Made by a program: the position numbers and the translations under genes. A stretch of 64,000 nt of DNA, from NCBI GenBank assembly GCA_031763025.1, contig JASSKH010000025.1, positions 7,091,264-7,155,263 on the forward strand, read 5' to 3'. The notes beneath the pieces are model-generated. The model saw only the letters and a program-made list of their open reading frames with translations, was not told where the DNA came from and did no database searches. This document shows positions 13,801 to 25,437 of the stretch, one piece after another. How positions within the stretch are numbered: the stretch's first letter is position 1; each line of letters opens with the position of its first letter. The DNA is from Macrocystis pyrifera. Taxonomy: Eukaryota > Sar > Phaeophyceae > Laminariales > Laminariaceae.

Positions 13801-13961
13801 TAAATCATATGATATCTGGAACATAACAAGCAATCGAACCGTCTCCTGCGAGGAAGAGAAGTACGTGCAAGGCATTACTTACACCCTCGACTACCAGGAA
13901 GACGGCGACTACCCGTACTTCTTCACCAGCTTGGGGTTCATATGCTCGTCTTCCACACTCG
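13801..13961 (+). CDS. Exon 2: second half of lectin-like region
   Basis: Bounded by a good acceptor (TTTTCCCTCGCAG|TAAATC) and a good donor (CTCG|GTGAGT). It encodes 53 full codons with two N-glycosylation sequons (NIT, NRT). The motif YVQGITYTLDY is followed by FFTSLGFIC, which recalls the terminal strands of jacalin-like domains (ITSL.F.T). Entry and exit phases fit exons 1 and 3. Reading continues past the donor without a stop for about 100 bp, but the translation there loses its character. Confidence 0.55.
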
Positions 13962-15889
13962 GTGAGTGCACAGGACGACTGCTATGGTCGATGGCGCACG
14001 AAGGCTATGGAGGGGCATGGAAGCTTGTACTTATCTCGCGGCAGGGGGAGGCATTTTGTTCCTTCTGAGACAACATTTGATGACCGGTTGAGCTCATCGA
14101 GTTTTGCAGCTATTAGTATACTGGTTCGTATGATACTTATAGCAGACAATATTTGTTATGGAACTAGCTCATGGGAATGTTGGCCTGGATGCGCAAAACA
14201 AAATCTCCCAAGTCATGTTTCGGGTGATATATTGAGCTCCTAGTGCGAGGAGCGGAAACATTTCGGCAGCACCGCTACCATCGCATCGCTGTTCTGGTGA
14301 CGTTTTATGAGGTCATTGACGCTGAAGCACCTAGTCATGAGATACCTTTGCACGTGAAACCCGAGGAAGCACACACAACCGTGTCTGATGCCCTCAAGGC
14401 GCTGGTGCTTGAACCTCGCACGTGAAAAAGGCCGATCTACCAAGTTCGAGACGCACGAAGCGGGCCTTCTATCCTGTCCAAAGCTGGCTTGAAGAAAGCG
14501 TTTAGCACCTTCGCGCACTATTTCACGCGAGACGGCGAGGGAGAAAACTGTGCTGAACTCATGTCGCCAGAATCCATAACGCGGGGAAGAGGGGGGAGTG
14601 CCGTTATGTGGCCCAAGATCTGAGATACGAAACGGAAAGGGGTTGGACAATTAGGTCATAGGACAATAGATGGGAACGGATATCAACTGGCCTAGGCATA
14701 CGTACGATAGACCGAAACATGTCGTACCAGGTAAACTAAACACATATTTGTGATTACACAATATCGACTAGTTTCTCGGTTCCACGAGGAACGTCACTCA
14801 TGAATATTTGGGTCAAACGTACCACGCGTACCTCTGTGGTGGCACGCGCTTCCTGAATGGAGAAATGTACGTCTAAATTGAATATGGTTTATTTTACTTT
14901 AGTTGTTTGCGAAAGTTCTCCTAAAAGACTTATTATATCCAAGAAGGTTACAAGGTGCGTGACTTGTGGGACCCTTTGTACGAATTAGTTTGCGGCAGGA
15001 GTGCACTGGAATGCTTCGAAGGCCTTCCCACTTGACGAGCTTCCTGCCCGGCAAAAAGCCTTATGTTTCAGAAATGCTGCACACTCAACCCGATCATTCA
15101 AGCATTCCGTCAGACAAAAAGTTTGACATCAGGAATTCAAGCCATTTTTAGTGTTTTAGACTGCACACACTTTCGGTGCCGTCATGTCCAGGGGGTTATG
15201 GACGGGGTGATTTTGTGTTCTGTTTTTTTGTTAGTCAGTTACCTGAGATGCTAGGATTGTTTTGAACGATGCATTCCGGGGTCCCAGACATCTAGCGAAA
15301 ACAAAACCTCCAAAACCGGCACCTCTTCCGTTAACAATCTCGCCAGATTGGCACGGACGGTGTGTCCGGAGTTTCAGGGTCTAGTGCAAAAACACCGTGT
15401 GAACGTCTAACTAAGCATTTGCGGGAAAAAAGAGCATATTATGGTGTTTTTCTACTCGGTATGAAATCAACTTTTAGCGTCAACCTTCAATCCATATTGT
15501 TGATCCTACGCCCTCAAATCTGCGACTATTTTGCGCAGTCTGCTTCGGAGTATCTGCAACCTAACATTTTAGAAAACAACAAGATCGAAAGCAAATGGTC
15601 TCTTCGGAAACATCTGACTATTGTTGACCATTTTTAAATCTTGTGGTGATACTGTTGAGCCGCTAGCGCAAGCCTTAAATAAGCCCTGAACAAAACACGC
15701 AAAGAGCTGTGCCCAACGCTTCCGTTGTTCATCACGGTCAGTAGGATACCCAATACGTGATGTTCGAGTGGCTAGGGCAAGCGGCATTCGTGGCAGACCC
15801 TATTAATGGCAACTCATTTCGATCACCATGTAGGTACATAACGAATACATTATCCATCTAAGGCACAGCTAGAGCGGGTGCTAGGAGTA

Positions 15890-16110
15890 CCTATTATCAC
15901 ACGTGTCGGTAGTCGTATGACCATAGACCCTCGTATCCCTACAATGTCGGGACGGGCCACGAGGGGTGTTCACAAACCCGGGGGAGGGGGGGCGAGGGGG
16001 GTACTCGACATCATGTACTGCCGTAGTCGTATGAACATACACTCTAGCGCCCCTAAAATGCCAGGACGGAGCACGTCTAGCTTTCACCGACCAGGTAGAC
16101 GTTGCTTGCA
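15890..16110 (+). repeat. Two-unit tandem repeat inside intron 2
   Basis: Two diverged units with a period of about 116 bp, each with GTAGTCGTATGA.CATA followed by a CGGGACGG or AGGACGGAGCACG block. It lies within intron 2 of the lectin-like gene, on the same strand. No coding value seen. Confidence 0.45.
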
Positions 16111-16653
16111 CGAATCTCAAAGCACCCTTAGAGGAGGGTGGAGTATGATGCCCATATGTTCACGTTTGCGTTCACGGCAGTCTGGCGAGTGGGTCTGCGG
16201 CTCACTCACATCTGACCGAACATTTGTTTGTTTGTTGTCGCAGAATAGCCAACAATCCCATGACGGTGCACATTTCGAAAACTAAACAATCGAATACTCT
16301 TAGGACTGTGTCAATAATCAACGTGGTTCCTCGTCTGATTGACTCTGAGCGGCTGAAAATAATATACGTGGAAAGGACCCCCCTCAACCGTAACACCAGT
16401 CAGATTGCTGGGTTCCTCCGACGTTGGGTACCGGTAGTTGGTCAGTTGAGGAGCCCGGCCGATACATTTTGCTTGATTGGGCCGGCATAGGGAAGAAAAA
16501 CTAGCCTTCAAAGGAGTTCTGGTAGCATCGCACTCGCAGCCACCCACCGACCATGCTACGATGTGCAGACTATAATTTCGCGCCAGTGTTCGTTTGCATA
16601 ATACCAAGTTGAGAATATCCTGACCCCCCATGCCAAAACCTAATCGCACCCAG

Positions 16654-16764
16654 ATGCAATCTGCACGGACTGCGGCGACGACACAGTGCTCAAGAGCGAT
16701 GAAGATCAGCCGGAATACTGCGAGCTGCCCACTTGCTCAGATACGGAGTGCTGCGAACCAAAGG
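16654..16764 (+). CDS. Exon 3: Cys-rich extracellular module
   Basis: A short exon with no ATG of its own. It encodes a module with cysteines spaced C-x2-C-x17-C-x4-C-x4-CC, ending CCEPK. To my knowledge, short Cys-rich secreted repeats ending in CC occur in proteins of algae and other protists. The acceptor is CGCACCCAG|ATGC and the donor is AAGG|GTAAAT. Phase 1 on both sides makes it a symmetric exon, as is usual for shuffled extracellular modules. Confidence 0.55.
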
Positions 16765-18408
16765 GTAAATTGCGTCGAGCGTGCAGCTGCGGTAGGCATG
16801 GTAGGGGCATGTAGCGCGTACTGTTCGTGAGGCTCTGACCTTGAGGAGCTCTGGTTCTCACTCACCGCCATATGCTTTGAAAAACCATGGTAAGTTCAGT
16901 CCGATAAATCGACCATGTTTACCTTGTGTATGGTCTAGTGCACGAAAATTTCAGGTGTCGAATGCAAGTGTACTGTAATAACACTCGGATACGCGTTGAA
17001 CACGAAATACATTGGGTCTGTAGCCTGACAGTTCCTCGTCGGTTGTTGCGAAATATGTTGGGCATCAAAAGTGCTACCCCAGAGCCTGCCGTAAGACTGT
17101 TAGGCTACTGGTTGTTTCGAAAGCCGTCACCGCAGTGCGGCAGAGTATCAATACAATACGCTGGGTACGACGTTCTGCGAGTAGCTGGGCGTACCCATCA
17201 GCACAGCAGTTCGAACCTATAGCGAGTTGTCAAAGCACTGGGGTGCACCGAGTTATTTGCTGAAAGCCTGTGGTCGCATATTCAGGGGTACTGCTGTTGT
17301 TGACGATGACGTGTGCTACTATATCAGCTTTATATTTTGACTGCAGAAGTTTTGGCAAGTCATCAGGGTCACTGAAAACAATACACAAGCCCATCACATG
17401 TGCAGCATTCGAGCAATGATTTTCATTGAGGTATCGGGGCTTGCTTTATTTTCTTCTGACATAAACGTATGACCTTCGTTGTGGTATTTCATTGGTGGTG
17501 TGCAGCCCAACATGCAGGTGGTGAGGCTGTTGCCCCTAGCGGGCTAACAGACTAGACGCGGTCACGTGTAACGCGTGCCGTACTAACGCTTGCCCGCAGT
17601 GTTCAATCTGGGCATAGCGCACATTCAAATAGCGATGTACCTTGAGATACACGCTGGTATTAGCAATTACACTGGGTACTACTGGTAGTGTGTGGAAATT
17701 TTGTAGCCACGACAAGCTCTTTATTACTTTGGTACAGTTATTTCGTGTTTACCATCCTCTAACTTGCGGTGTACAACAAGAGAGCGCGTTACAACACAAA
17801 AAAACGCGTGCTTTCTTGGTCTTCGTCCGTCGCCGAAAGTGCGAGAAAGCGAGTTGGCAAACATGGATGAAAATCGACGAGTACATCACGAGACAAGTGT
17901 TGACTATGTGGTATTCCGAAAACCCATACTGAATCGTGTTTTCGTTTAACAGCTACCACATATGCACCTGTTGCGCAGCAAGAAACGCCACTGTGAAATC
18001 GTTTTAACGCATTCAAGGGGCTAGTCTCAAGTTTGACAAAAGAATTCGCCGCGGCCCTTAGAAAAACAAACATATTCGTAATTTATGTCGCGTACTGTAG
18101 TGGGAATACTGAAGCTATGCGCGATGAACGAAGGCCAGTAGCGGCAGCAAAAAATGACGACGTTCGTAGTCACTGCGTGCTCAGAATACCTCTGGGGGTC
18201 AACGACTCCCAAGAGATTTAGTTTAACCATAGAGTGATGTCCGTGACGAAACATGCACGTAGCAGGAACCAAAACCGTGCAATTTCATACTCACCACCGC
18301 GAACTGCCTTGCCTCATTATATTGTAAAGGATTCATTAAACGTCCTCAGCTTATTCTCTAACCGCCTTGAGCCGCGGTTGACGTATCTTTCGCCTGCATC
18401 ATCCGCAG

Positions 18409-18608
18409 ACGACGAAACTGCATCATCCGCAGACGACGAAGAATCTGAATCCACCACGACGACCATCATAATCGGCGTCATTTCCTCCGTAGTTGCCGCC
18501 ATGATCATATCGGCTAGCGCGTGGATGCACAAGAAGTTCAAGCAGAAAAACGATACCGCCGATGGGGTCGCGGTGTTCGCCGTAGAGGACCAAACAGGGG
18601 TCAGCTAA
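18409..18608 (+). CDS. Exon 4: acidic stalk, transmembrane helix and tail
   Basis: Encodes a Ser/Asp/Glu stalk, then STTTT, then a hydrophobic helix IIIGVISSVVAAMIISASAW, then basic MHKKFKQK and about 20 tail residues before TAA. This is a classical stop-transfer arrangement. The stalk contains a 27-bp tandem repeat (CATCATCCGCAGACGACGAA twice), which creates two possible acceptors 27 bp apart (CCGCAG|AC). Alternative use of them would add or remove nine residues without changing frame. Confidence 0.6.
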
Positions 18609-20070
18609 AGTTCGGGCTGGTACTAGCAGACGTGTCAATCGTTGAAAACCCTGAATATTCTTCTTAGGCGACTCGTCCCACGTCTCATACCGTCCACGGT
18701 CTTCGCAGAGCTGAGGGTTTGTCACGTCGTGCCCTGAGCAGTTGCCGAGAATAGCTCGTCAAACATATACGGTAGAGGCTTGTCATACTCTAGGATTGCA
18801 TAAAGTAAAAAGTAATATTCGACTTGAAAAGATGTCTGCGTTCACTGCACTACAGTAGTAACCAAACCGAATCTAAGGATTGCGGAAGGGGACTCACACG
18901 CGGACGGAGTATATTTGGGCCATGCCGCGGCGGGGATGGCATTAGTAAGCCGAAACGTTTTCTACTGACGAGGGACACCTTGCCTGGAGATACGCCTACT
19001 CTCTTGGCTCTCCCCGTATGTATGTACTTCGTATTGTACCCTGTTTATCTTGATTTCGCGAGACAATCTATGCATCCCATGATAAGGGTTGCAGGTTTTG
19101 GCTCAAGTTGTTCTGGTCGGTGGAGCTCCTCAAGCGACCAGCCATCAGTTCGGCACGATACTTTTACCCAAAGTAGTATATCACTCTTAGGACACTGTAG
19201 TGTACAGCAGTATTGACCGGGTTGCGCAAACAAACGTCTTCGCAATCGTGTGTCAGGTGACATACGGAGTTGACCATCTGTGAAGCTCAGAAAAAGATGC
19301 GATCACCCTTACCGTCCGTCGCATTGCTCGATCGTCGAAACTTGCGCGGCTATTCATCCGGCTGTGCGTACTGTGTTTCTCGGGGAATTATTTTGATCGA
19401 GATAGCTATCTCCTCGTGCGAGGAGCTCGGTGCAGGGATGAGTTACAGCCCAACCGTTTAATAAGGTGCGTCCATTCGCGTTCCGAAGGTGACGACAACT
19501 ATGATTTGGAGCCCCTGACTTCACATCGAGTCAGAGATGAGGGTATGAGTCGTGGAAGGAAGGACCCCGGTAGGAGCGTATATCCCCTATACTCGTTCTG
19601 CATTATCAGGTAACAGTACAGCAGCCCACGCATGACGCATGTTTTGTTCGGTTGTTCGCGAGCAGCAACGCTTTACCCTGCGCGTGGCGCATCGCAGGGC
19701 TGGTGATACAACGTCTCCGAAGTCAGATAAAAGTGATGAGACATGAGAGTTGGTGGGGCGCTGTGTCGCAACCAGAGAAGCAGGCTCGCCGAGGGTATAG
19801 ATGCGGGTCATAGATTTCGACCCAATCTCCGCACTGTTATATTCACAGCGGAATCTACAGTTCGTATTTGTGTGTTTCACGCTTAGCTTCCCCGGGAAAG
19901 CAATTGGCCACGAGTTCCCTAGGGCCAGGCGTAGAATATCGTAGATTTGTCCACATGGTACATGTCGGAGGCGAGCATATTTATACATATGTGTGTCTGG
20001 CTCGAGTTATTTGTCCAGCTCACGGCTATACGAACACGACTACTACCGTGATAACCAGAGTTTTATATAG
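18609..20070. other. Intergenic spacer downstream of lectin-like gene
   Basis: No supported gene. Frames of up to 130 codons exist on both strands but overlap each other and show no domain or splice structure. Confidence 0.35.
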
Positions 20071-20397
20071 CACCGGCGTCCCCGTTTGGGTAGTAGGTGG
20101 TCCGCGTTCCTATCAAGATCATTTTCGTGAGTTCGAGTATCACCTAGTGCATGCTCGTAGCGACTTTATCATTGCATTAAAAATGATTGGCGGAAAACGT
20201 GAGATCGTGAGTTAGCTACATTCGATGAAAATCGACGAGTAGTGGGATTGCTGAACCCTATGCGCGACACAAGATGAAGGCACGTTCCGGGAGGCATAAG
20301 GGACGACACCTGTGACCACGGCTTGTGAAGATACTCAGGGTAAAACCTCCCACGAGTTAGGCTGGATAGAAAAAGTGATGATAAAAAACAAAACAAT
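20071..20397 (+). mobile_element. tRNA-derived SINE-like element, plus-strand copy
   Basis: The head starts near GGCGTCCCCG. It carries a box A-like block (GGGTAGTAGGTGG) and a box B-like block (GAGTTCGAGTATC) about 40 bp apart, as in tRNA genes. The body, with GATGAAAATCGACGAG and GGGACGACACCTGTG, ends in GTTAGGCTGGATAG followed by an A-rich tail. The same head, body and tail occur reversed at 46797-47124, and in part at 30940-31199. A tRNA-like head with an A-rich tail defines a SINE. No protein is encoded. Confidence 0.75.
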
Positions 20398-21049
20398 ATG
20401 ATTGCACGATGACCCAGACGGCTGATTTATGCATGCCACAGAACAGCCCCACGGACGCGGACCTAACCAATGACCTTTGGGCGATGTGTAAATCTAGGGC
20501 TGAGCCAATGAAAACCGCTTTCTGTTGGCATGAGAAGTGGTCGAATCGCAGCTCTGGGGTGCGGAAAATTGACACGGTATACCTCCAAGCTCCAACTAGC
20601 GGCGCAACATCACCTGAATTCCCCAAGTGTCTCACGGCGAACCTTGGCACAGGTGAGCCCTGCACAATATTGGCGTGCAACTATGTAACACACCTCTGAG
20701 ATGGTGTCGGGTACAAAGGGAAACAAGGAAAAAGTGGGCGGGGGGCGGTGGTACGATGGGGGCAAGTGACATGAAAGCACGCACGACTAGCTCCTGATGT
20801 GTTCGTGCAGTGCTAAGCGATACCGATGATTGTTGTTGGTGGTCGCTCTTTGTCCACATGTTTTTCTTACGCCGCTGCTGCTGCATCTGCTGTTATCGTT
20901 CGGTCCGTTGGTCCAGCGGTTGTGGTAGCGATAGAAGTGTGCCGCGTGTCTCGCCCTGGCGCCATCACAATCAGATATGGCAAACAGCGCTATATACGTA
21001 CATATAAACAGTGCATAATTCCCTAGGTTTACCTAGGGTAATCTAGAAG

Positions 21050-21400
21050 CAAAATTAATTTATTTTCCAAACGGACCAAATGACAAAAAACGTTGCACTA
21101 GCGCTTTTTTGCCAGTTTACGGTACGAAAAACTCAAACCAGGCCATCAGGGTACACCAAACCCAAGTTAGATGATATTTTCTGTCAAGGTAATCCGTTTT
21201 TTGACGAAACATCCATGTCCGTCCGTCTCACTTGCAAACAAAACGACAAAAAAACGGTATACCATCGTATTTTTTCCTGTTTACGGTACGAAAAGTAAAA
21301 CGAGGTGATCAGGGCACACCAAACCCAAGTGATATGAAATTTTCTGTCAAGGTATACCGTTTTCTGGTAAACAAACAATGTCCCGGTACAGCTTACATTT
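21050..21400. repeat. Two-unit tandem repeat, period 164 bp
   Basis: GTTTACGGTACGAAAA occurs at about 21115 and 21279. Both copies are followed by ATCAGGG.ACACCAAACCCAAGT and TTTTCTGTCAAGGTA. The units are roughly 85% alike by eye. A palindrome CCTAGGTTTACCTAGG precedes them at about 21022. No coding frame of note. Confidence 0.6.
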
Positions 21401-21539
21401 TCGAACAAACACTGCGTTCGTCAATAGAAGCGCCTTCTTGTACTGTGTACTCGTGTTCAAACGAACGTACCAGGTACGAGTCAAGCGTTGCTTATATATA
21501 ATCTGAAGCCATTTTATTTCGTTTCGTGCACGTGCGTGT

Positions 21540-22289
21540 ACTCAGAACACGGTGCCGCGGGCGAGCCCGGTGCCGCCGCGGGTGTCAGCGGGCGCTAGCA
21601 GGTAGAGGTGGTGTTGCAAGGAGCGCCGTCGCTGTTTGCATGGCTAGGAGTCGCGTGTGTCTCGATACACGCAGGTAGCACGAATGGGCTCTGTCTGGCC
21701 TCCTTGAGAGGCGTCGCTTGAACCATATACGAGATATAAGGGCCGTTTTGATATGCGAAATAATATTCAAGCGGTGCTTATTTTTGCGACCAAACTAAAC
21801 TTCAAAGAGACTTCAATGCAGCTTGAGCACCAACTTTGTCGAAGTGGCGAAGAAGGGCCAAGGTGAGCACCGGGCTTCACGCGAGGCGGGCGACGAGGCT
21901 CACTGTGGCAGAGAGGGAGGAGAACTTTATCCGGACCCAATCGGTGGTGAGGTGGTCGCGAGACGGGCGGGCGGCGTACAAGGCTAAGAGGGAAGCTCTG
22001 CTGTTCGTTTTTTTTCTTTTTGACCAGTGGAACGTGTTCCAATCAGGCTGGAAATTATTACACGAGAGGAGACAGGCACTGGGTCAAGGGATGTAGGTAC
22101 AAAGTTATGATTTACAAGCAAAACACAACGTAAAAACAGACTATCAATAGACTTTTCGAGCTTGCACCAATCAAAGCAGAGCTATGACTTACCTTATGAC
22201 TTTCAAAATGGCCAACAGTGCCGTTACGACTCTAACTGCTGCTGAGCACAGATATCGTATTGAGCGTGCTACGAGTGCAACAAGCAGGA
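21540..22289. other. Spacer between two tandem-repeat arrays
   Basis: Contains a short GC-rich segment (21550-21600) and short frames on both strands. Nothing recognisable. Confidence 0.3.
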
Positions 22290-23290
22290 TGTTGTACATC
22301 GCTGCGGCCATGCCGCCGAGCAGCAGCAGGCAACCCCATGCGCGTGATGTGGCACATCCGCAGTATACTCTACTTATGATATGTATGGATGGCTTGTATC
22401 GGGGCCTGCTATATGCATCACAGAGGATGGATAGGTAGAGTTTGGGGTGCGGGCGCATGTATGTATCCCGACTCCCGACCACACCCACCACGACGACGAC
22501 CAACAACAACCGCCGCCTGCTGTTGCCCAGCAGCAGAGTAACAGACCAAACCAGCGTGAGGTGCACACCCGCAGGGTATTCTTGGCTAATGTACCAGACC
22601 TGTAGTTGCGAATGTTGTAGCCTACGCCTCGTCATCGAGGATATATAGGCAGAGCTTGGTGTGCGGGGGCATGTGTGTAACCCGACTCCCGAACACGCCC
22701 ACCGATCAACAACCAACTAACTGCAACCAGGCAAAACTGCGTGAGGTGACACATCCAGGGTGTATTCTTGGCTGCTGTACCTGTAGTAGTTGCAAGTGTC
22801 GGAGCCTACTATGCATCATCGAGGATAAATTGGAAGAGCTTGGGGTGCGGGCTATCTATGTACCCAAGTATGTATCCTGACTCCCGACCACGTCCGCCAC
22901 AACGATCAACGACCAACTGGCACCAGACAAAACTACTCATCCTCCAGCAGCAGCAGGCGCCCAGCAGCACACCAGCAGCAGGCAAAATCATGCGCGCACG
23001 GTGGCATATGCGGGGTGTAATTTTTTGACTAGTTGCATGAATCGGAGCCTACGATGCAGGACCGAGGACGGATAGTAGGCAGAGCTGGGGGCAGGCGCAT
23101 GTACAGCATGAAAGACATCCCGACTCCAAACCACACCGACCACAACGATCAACAACCGCCACCTGAAAAAAAAACTGCTGTACTCCTCTGCTGTTGTTCT
23201 GAGCAGCAGTGCAATTCTCACAGCCAATCGAGAGGACAGCAGTACGCGTGTGCCTGCTGTCGCCACCGTTTGCCTGCGCCACCACCACGC
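22290..23290 (+). repeat. Minisatellite-like array, about 4.5 diverged units of 185-240 bp
   Basis: Each unit contains GAGCTTGGGGTGCGGGC-like sequence, CCCGACTCCCGACCAC, a CAACGATCAACAACC block, a CAGCAG cluster, a GTGGCACAT(C)CGCAGGGTGTA block and a GGAGCCTACTATGCATCATCGAGGAT block. Units begin near 22435, 22650, 22833 and 23077, with a partial unit before them. Copies differ by indels and point changes, so the array is old. Overlapping frames in all directions are by-products. Confidence 0.7.
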
Positions 23291-23773
23291 ACCGCCGTCT
23301 CTGCTATTGTTCGAGCTGCGCGGTTGGTATTTTGGATCGACAAGCTCGTCATAATTTCATCGACGTATATAGTGGACCCAAAAGCTACGTCACAGTAGCA
23401 GGGTGTCCCCTGCAATCACCTGAGAGCACAGCAGTAGTTGTAGCAGCAGTATAGTTCCTGCAGTCGTCCTTTGCCTCCACACCATACACACCGCCTACAT
23501 CTTGCTGTGCAAACGTTGCTCGACCGGCATTGAGGCGGACAGAAATCGACTGAAACGCCGCAACTTCGTTGGACGACAGACAACCTACCCTTCTAACACC
23601 CTACACAGCTGGTCGAAACAAGACTGCAGTTCTCGATACCTGCAACCTACAGTACCCGCTTTTTTGGTAGTGCCAAAACCAAATTTTACCAGTACCAAAC
23701 CACAAGAAAAAACGGAAATTCTATGGTACGAATACGTACTTTCTACGTATTTTTCTTGATATTTTTTACATTA

Positions 23774-24716
23774 TTAGAACGACAACGGCCCACGTCAACA
23801 ACGTTGCTGCCGCTTAGCGGCCGGGGTCTCGATCGGACCTCTCTGTATCACCCTTCGACCTGATGATCAACTCCACCCCAACAGCGGATGGCCAGGTGAC
23901 GTCATGGAACGGCATGCTCGTATCATGTACACTCGGACGACTCTCGGATTCAGCTGGCACTACACCACCGATTGCCATGTCGAGGACCATGGCCATGTCG
24001 AGATAACCGCATCCCAATGTGCACGATGGTGAGATCCCGCACCAGTCTTGACTCTGCACGGACCACCCCAGTCACTCCAGGATGCAGTCAATGCCTTGTT
24101 CCTGACCGGAGCCGCCTCCGACTTCTCATTTCCTGAACCAGGTCCTGCTCCGTGCCCCCCCTGCGACGAGAGCTGCGCCCGGCACATCAGCACATCCATA
24201 TGGTCGATTCTTCCTTGGAGTGCGGACAACGCCCCAGATCGCGTTTTCTTCGCGTCTGCACGCGTAGACATCTACGAGGACGGCGGAGAGCCGGCAGCAT
24301 CGTCACCCATTTTCATGATAGGCGTTGAGTACTGCCTCGTAGCTGTCATCTACTCCATTCCGAACCATTTCGTGACCCAGTTGCGTTCGAGAGGGCGGTG
24401 GTTGAAGTACGATTGTATACTCGGGGAAGTAAGTACCACGTCTTGTGACGATTTCGACTATGACTGGTATCATGGCTTCCAGCATATGTATGTCTACCTT
24501 CGGATGTCTACGACCTTGCCTGTTCCCCAGGCACAAACGGCACCATGCCGTAGTGCTAGCTACCATGAGCGCGCAAGCCAAGAACGCGCGGAGATAATCG
24601 AATCGACTAGACAAGGACCCATCATGCCTCCGCCTTACCGAAGTCCTGGCCACTACGACGTGGGGAGCGCAGCTGCGCCTTGCCGACTCGACTCCGGCGT
24701 ACCGCCGCCTTGAGCG
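23774..24716 (+). pseudogene. USP-like cysteine-protease C-terminal domain, broken by one TGA
   Basis: One reading frame runs from about 23774 to the TGA at 24714, interrupted only by TGA at 24030-24032. The C-terminal half fits the C19 (ubiquitin-specific protease) fold seen in cellular USPs and in some transposon-borne proteins. A SLQDAVNALF helix is followed by CPPCDESC (a possible zinc ribbon). Then comes YCLVAVIYSIPNHF, where the H would be the catalytic-type His, then WLKYD and a final aromatic strand HMYVYLR. Catalytic Cys and the start lie upstream or are lost. The TGA could instead be removed by splicing (GTGAGA donor at 24029), but no in-phase acceptor was found. The minus-strand frame 24303-24722 overlaps it and is less convincing. 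Confidence 0.4.
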
Positions 24717-24719
24717 TCT

Positions 24720-25430
24720 CACGTGTTCTTCACATGTGTGTTGAAACGTTTTGATTTTTTGTGTGATATTACTTCTCGATTAGGACCGCCTGCCTTCTAG
24801 TTTCCCTCTTTTTGCTAGGACGCATTTTGCAGGAATGTTGCACGGCGCGTTCAGCCTTTCGAGTTCTGAGCAGCTACATTAATATTAACTGTTCGGTCGA
24901 CAGTGTGTTGTTTACGGGTGCATGTACGTAACGATCATCGGCGAAACGTCTATTTGAATGCCTTTTGTCATCTTGGACTTCACTGCGGCGTTTTATTTGG
25001 TATGGCTGTGTTCGCGACACGTCGAGGTCATCGCAATCTGCGCAATACGACTGTGATGTTATGTTTTGGTTTTTTGCTTCGAAATAGCGGCAACTGCAGC
25101 ATCTTCAAACAAGTAACATTCTACGTGGCAAATATCGACGTCGCGAGAAAATTTTATACCTCCGTCCAACCTTTTATTATACGAAGTATGGTAACACCTC
25201 GTAGGGAACAGGAGGGCAACCCTTGCCATGCTCTACAATGGATAATACGAAGAAATTATTAAGTATTGGTGAACCTTGTCTCACTGCGAGCAAATGTCCA
25301 AAAGGTTCACGAAAGACGGCACTGATCGTTTCGTGGTTCCTGTACTATACTAATCAATTTTTCGTGCTCGATGCTATGTTAAAACCGATCCTTTGTCGTA
25401 TTCGGTGCTATATTATTCCGATCTTTTTGT
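24720..25430. other. Spacer
   Basis: AT-richer than its flanks, with no supported gene. A short plus-strand frame (24903-25262) shows no recognisable features. Confidence 0.3.
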
Positions 25431-25437
25431 GGTCGGG

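Larger units (their letters stand above)
11284..18608 (+). other. Four-exon gene: type I membrane protein with lectin-like ectodomain
   Basis: Gene model assembled from the sequence: exons 11284-11633, 13801-13961, 16654-16764 and 18409-18608. Junction phases agree at every step (2 nt+1 nt, 1+2, 1+2), giving 822 nt and 273 residues with a TAA stop. Donors read GTGAGC, GTGAGT and GTAAAT. The acceptor before exon 2 follows a strong pyrimidine tract ending CTCGCAG. Domain order: signal peptide (residues 1 to about 23), jacalin-like region (about 24-170), Cys-rich module (about 171-208), Asp/Glu/Ser stalk with a duplicated ASSADDE motif, transmembrane helix (about 227-247), basic juxtamembrane HKKFKQK and a short cytoplasmic tail. 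Introns are about 1.6-2.7 kb. Role unknown; a cell-surface carbohydrate-binding protein is the simplest inference. Extra exons in the long introns cannot be excluded. Confidence 0.6.

Noticed and set aside
14243..14650. Genes on either strand inside intron 2 of the lectin-like gene
   Set aside because: The two opposing frames overlap almost completely, neither has a domain, and both are short. A transposon relic is possible but unsupported.
24303..24722. Minus-strand frame of 139 codons
   Set aside because: It overlaps the plus-strand USP-like frame, which shows recognisable motifs and more natural third-position use. I could not exclude it fully.
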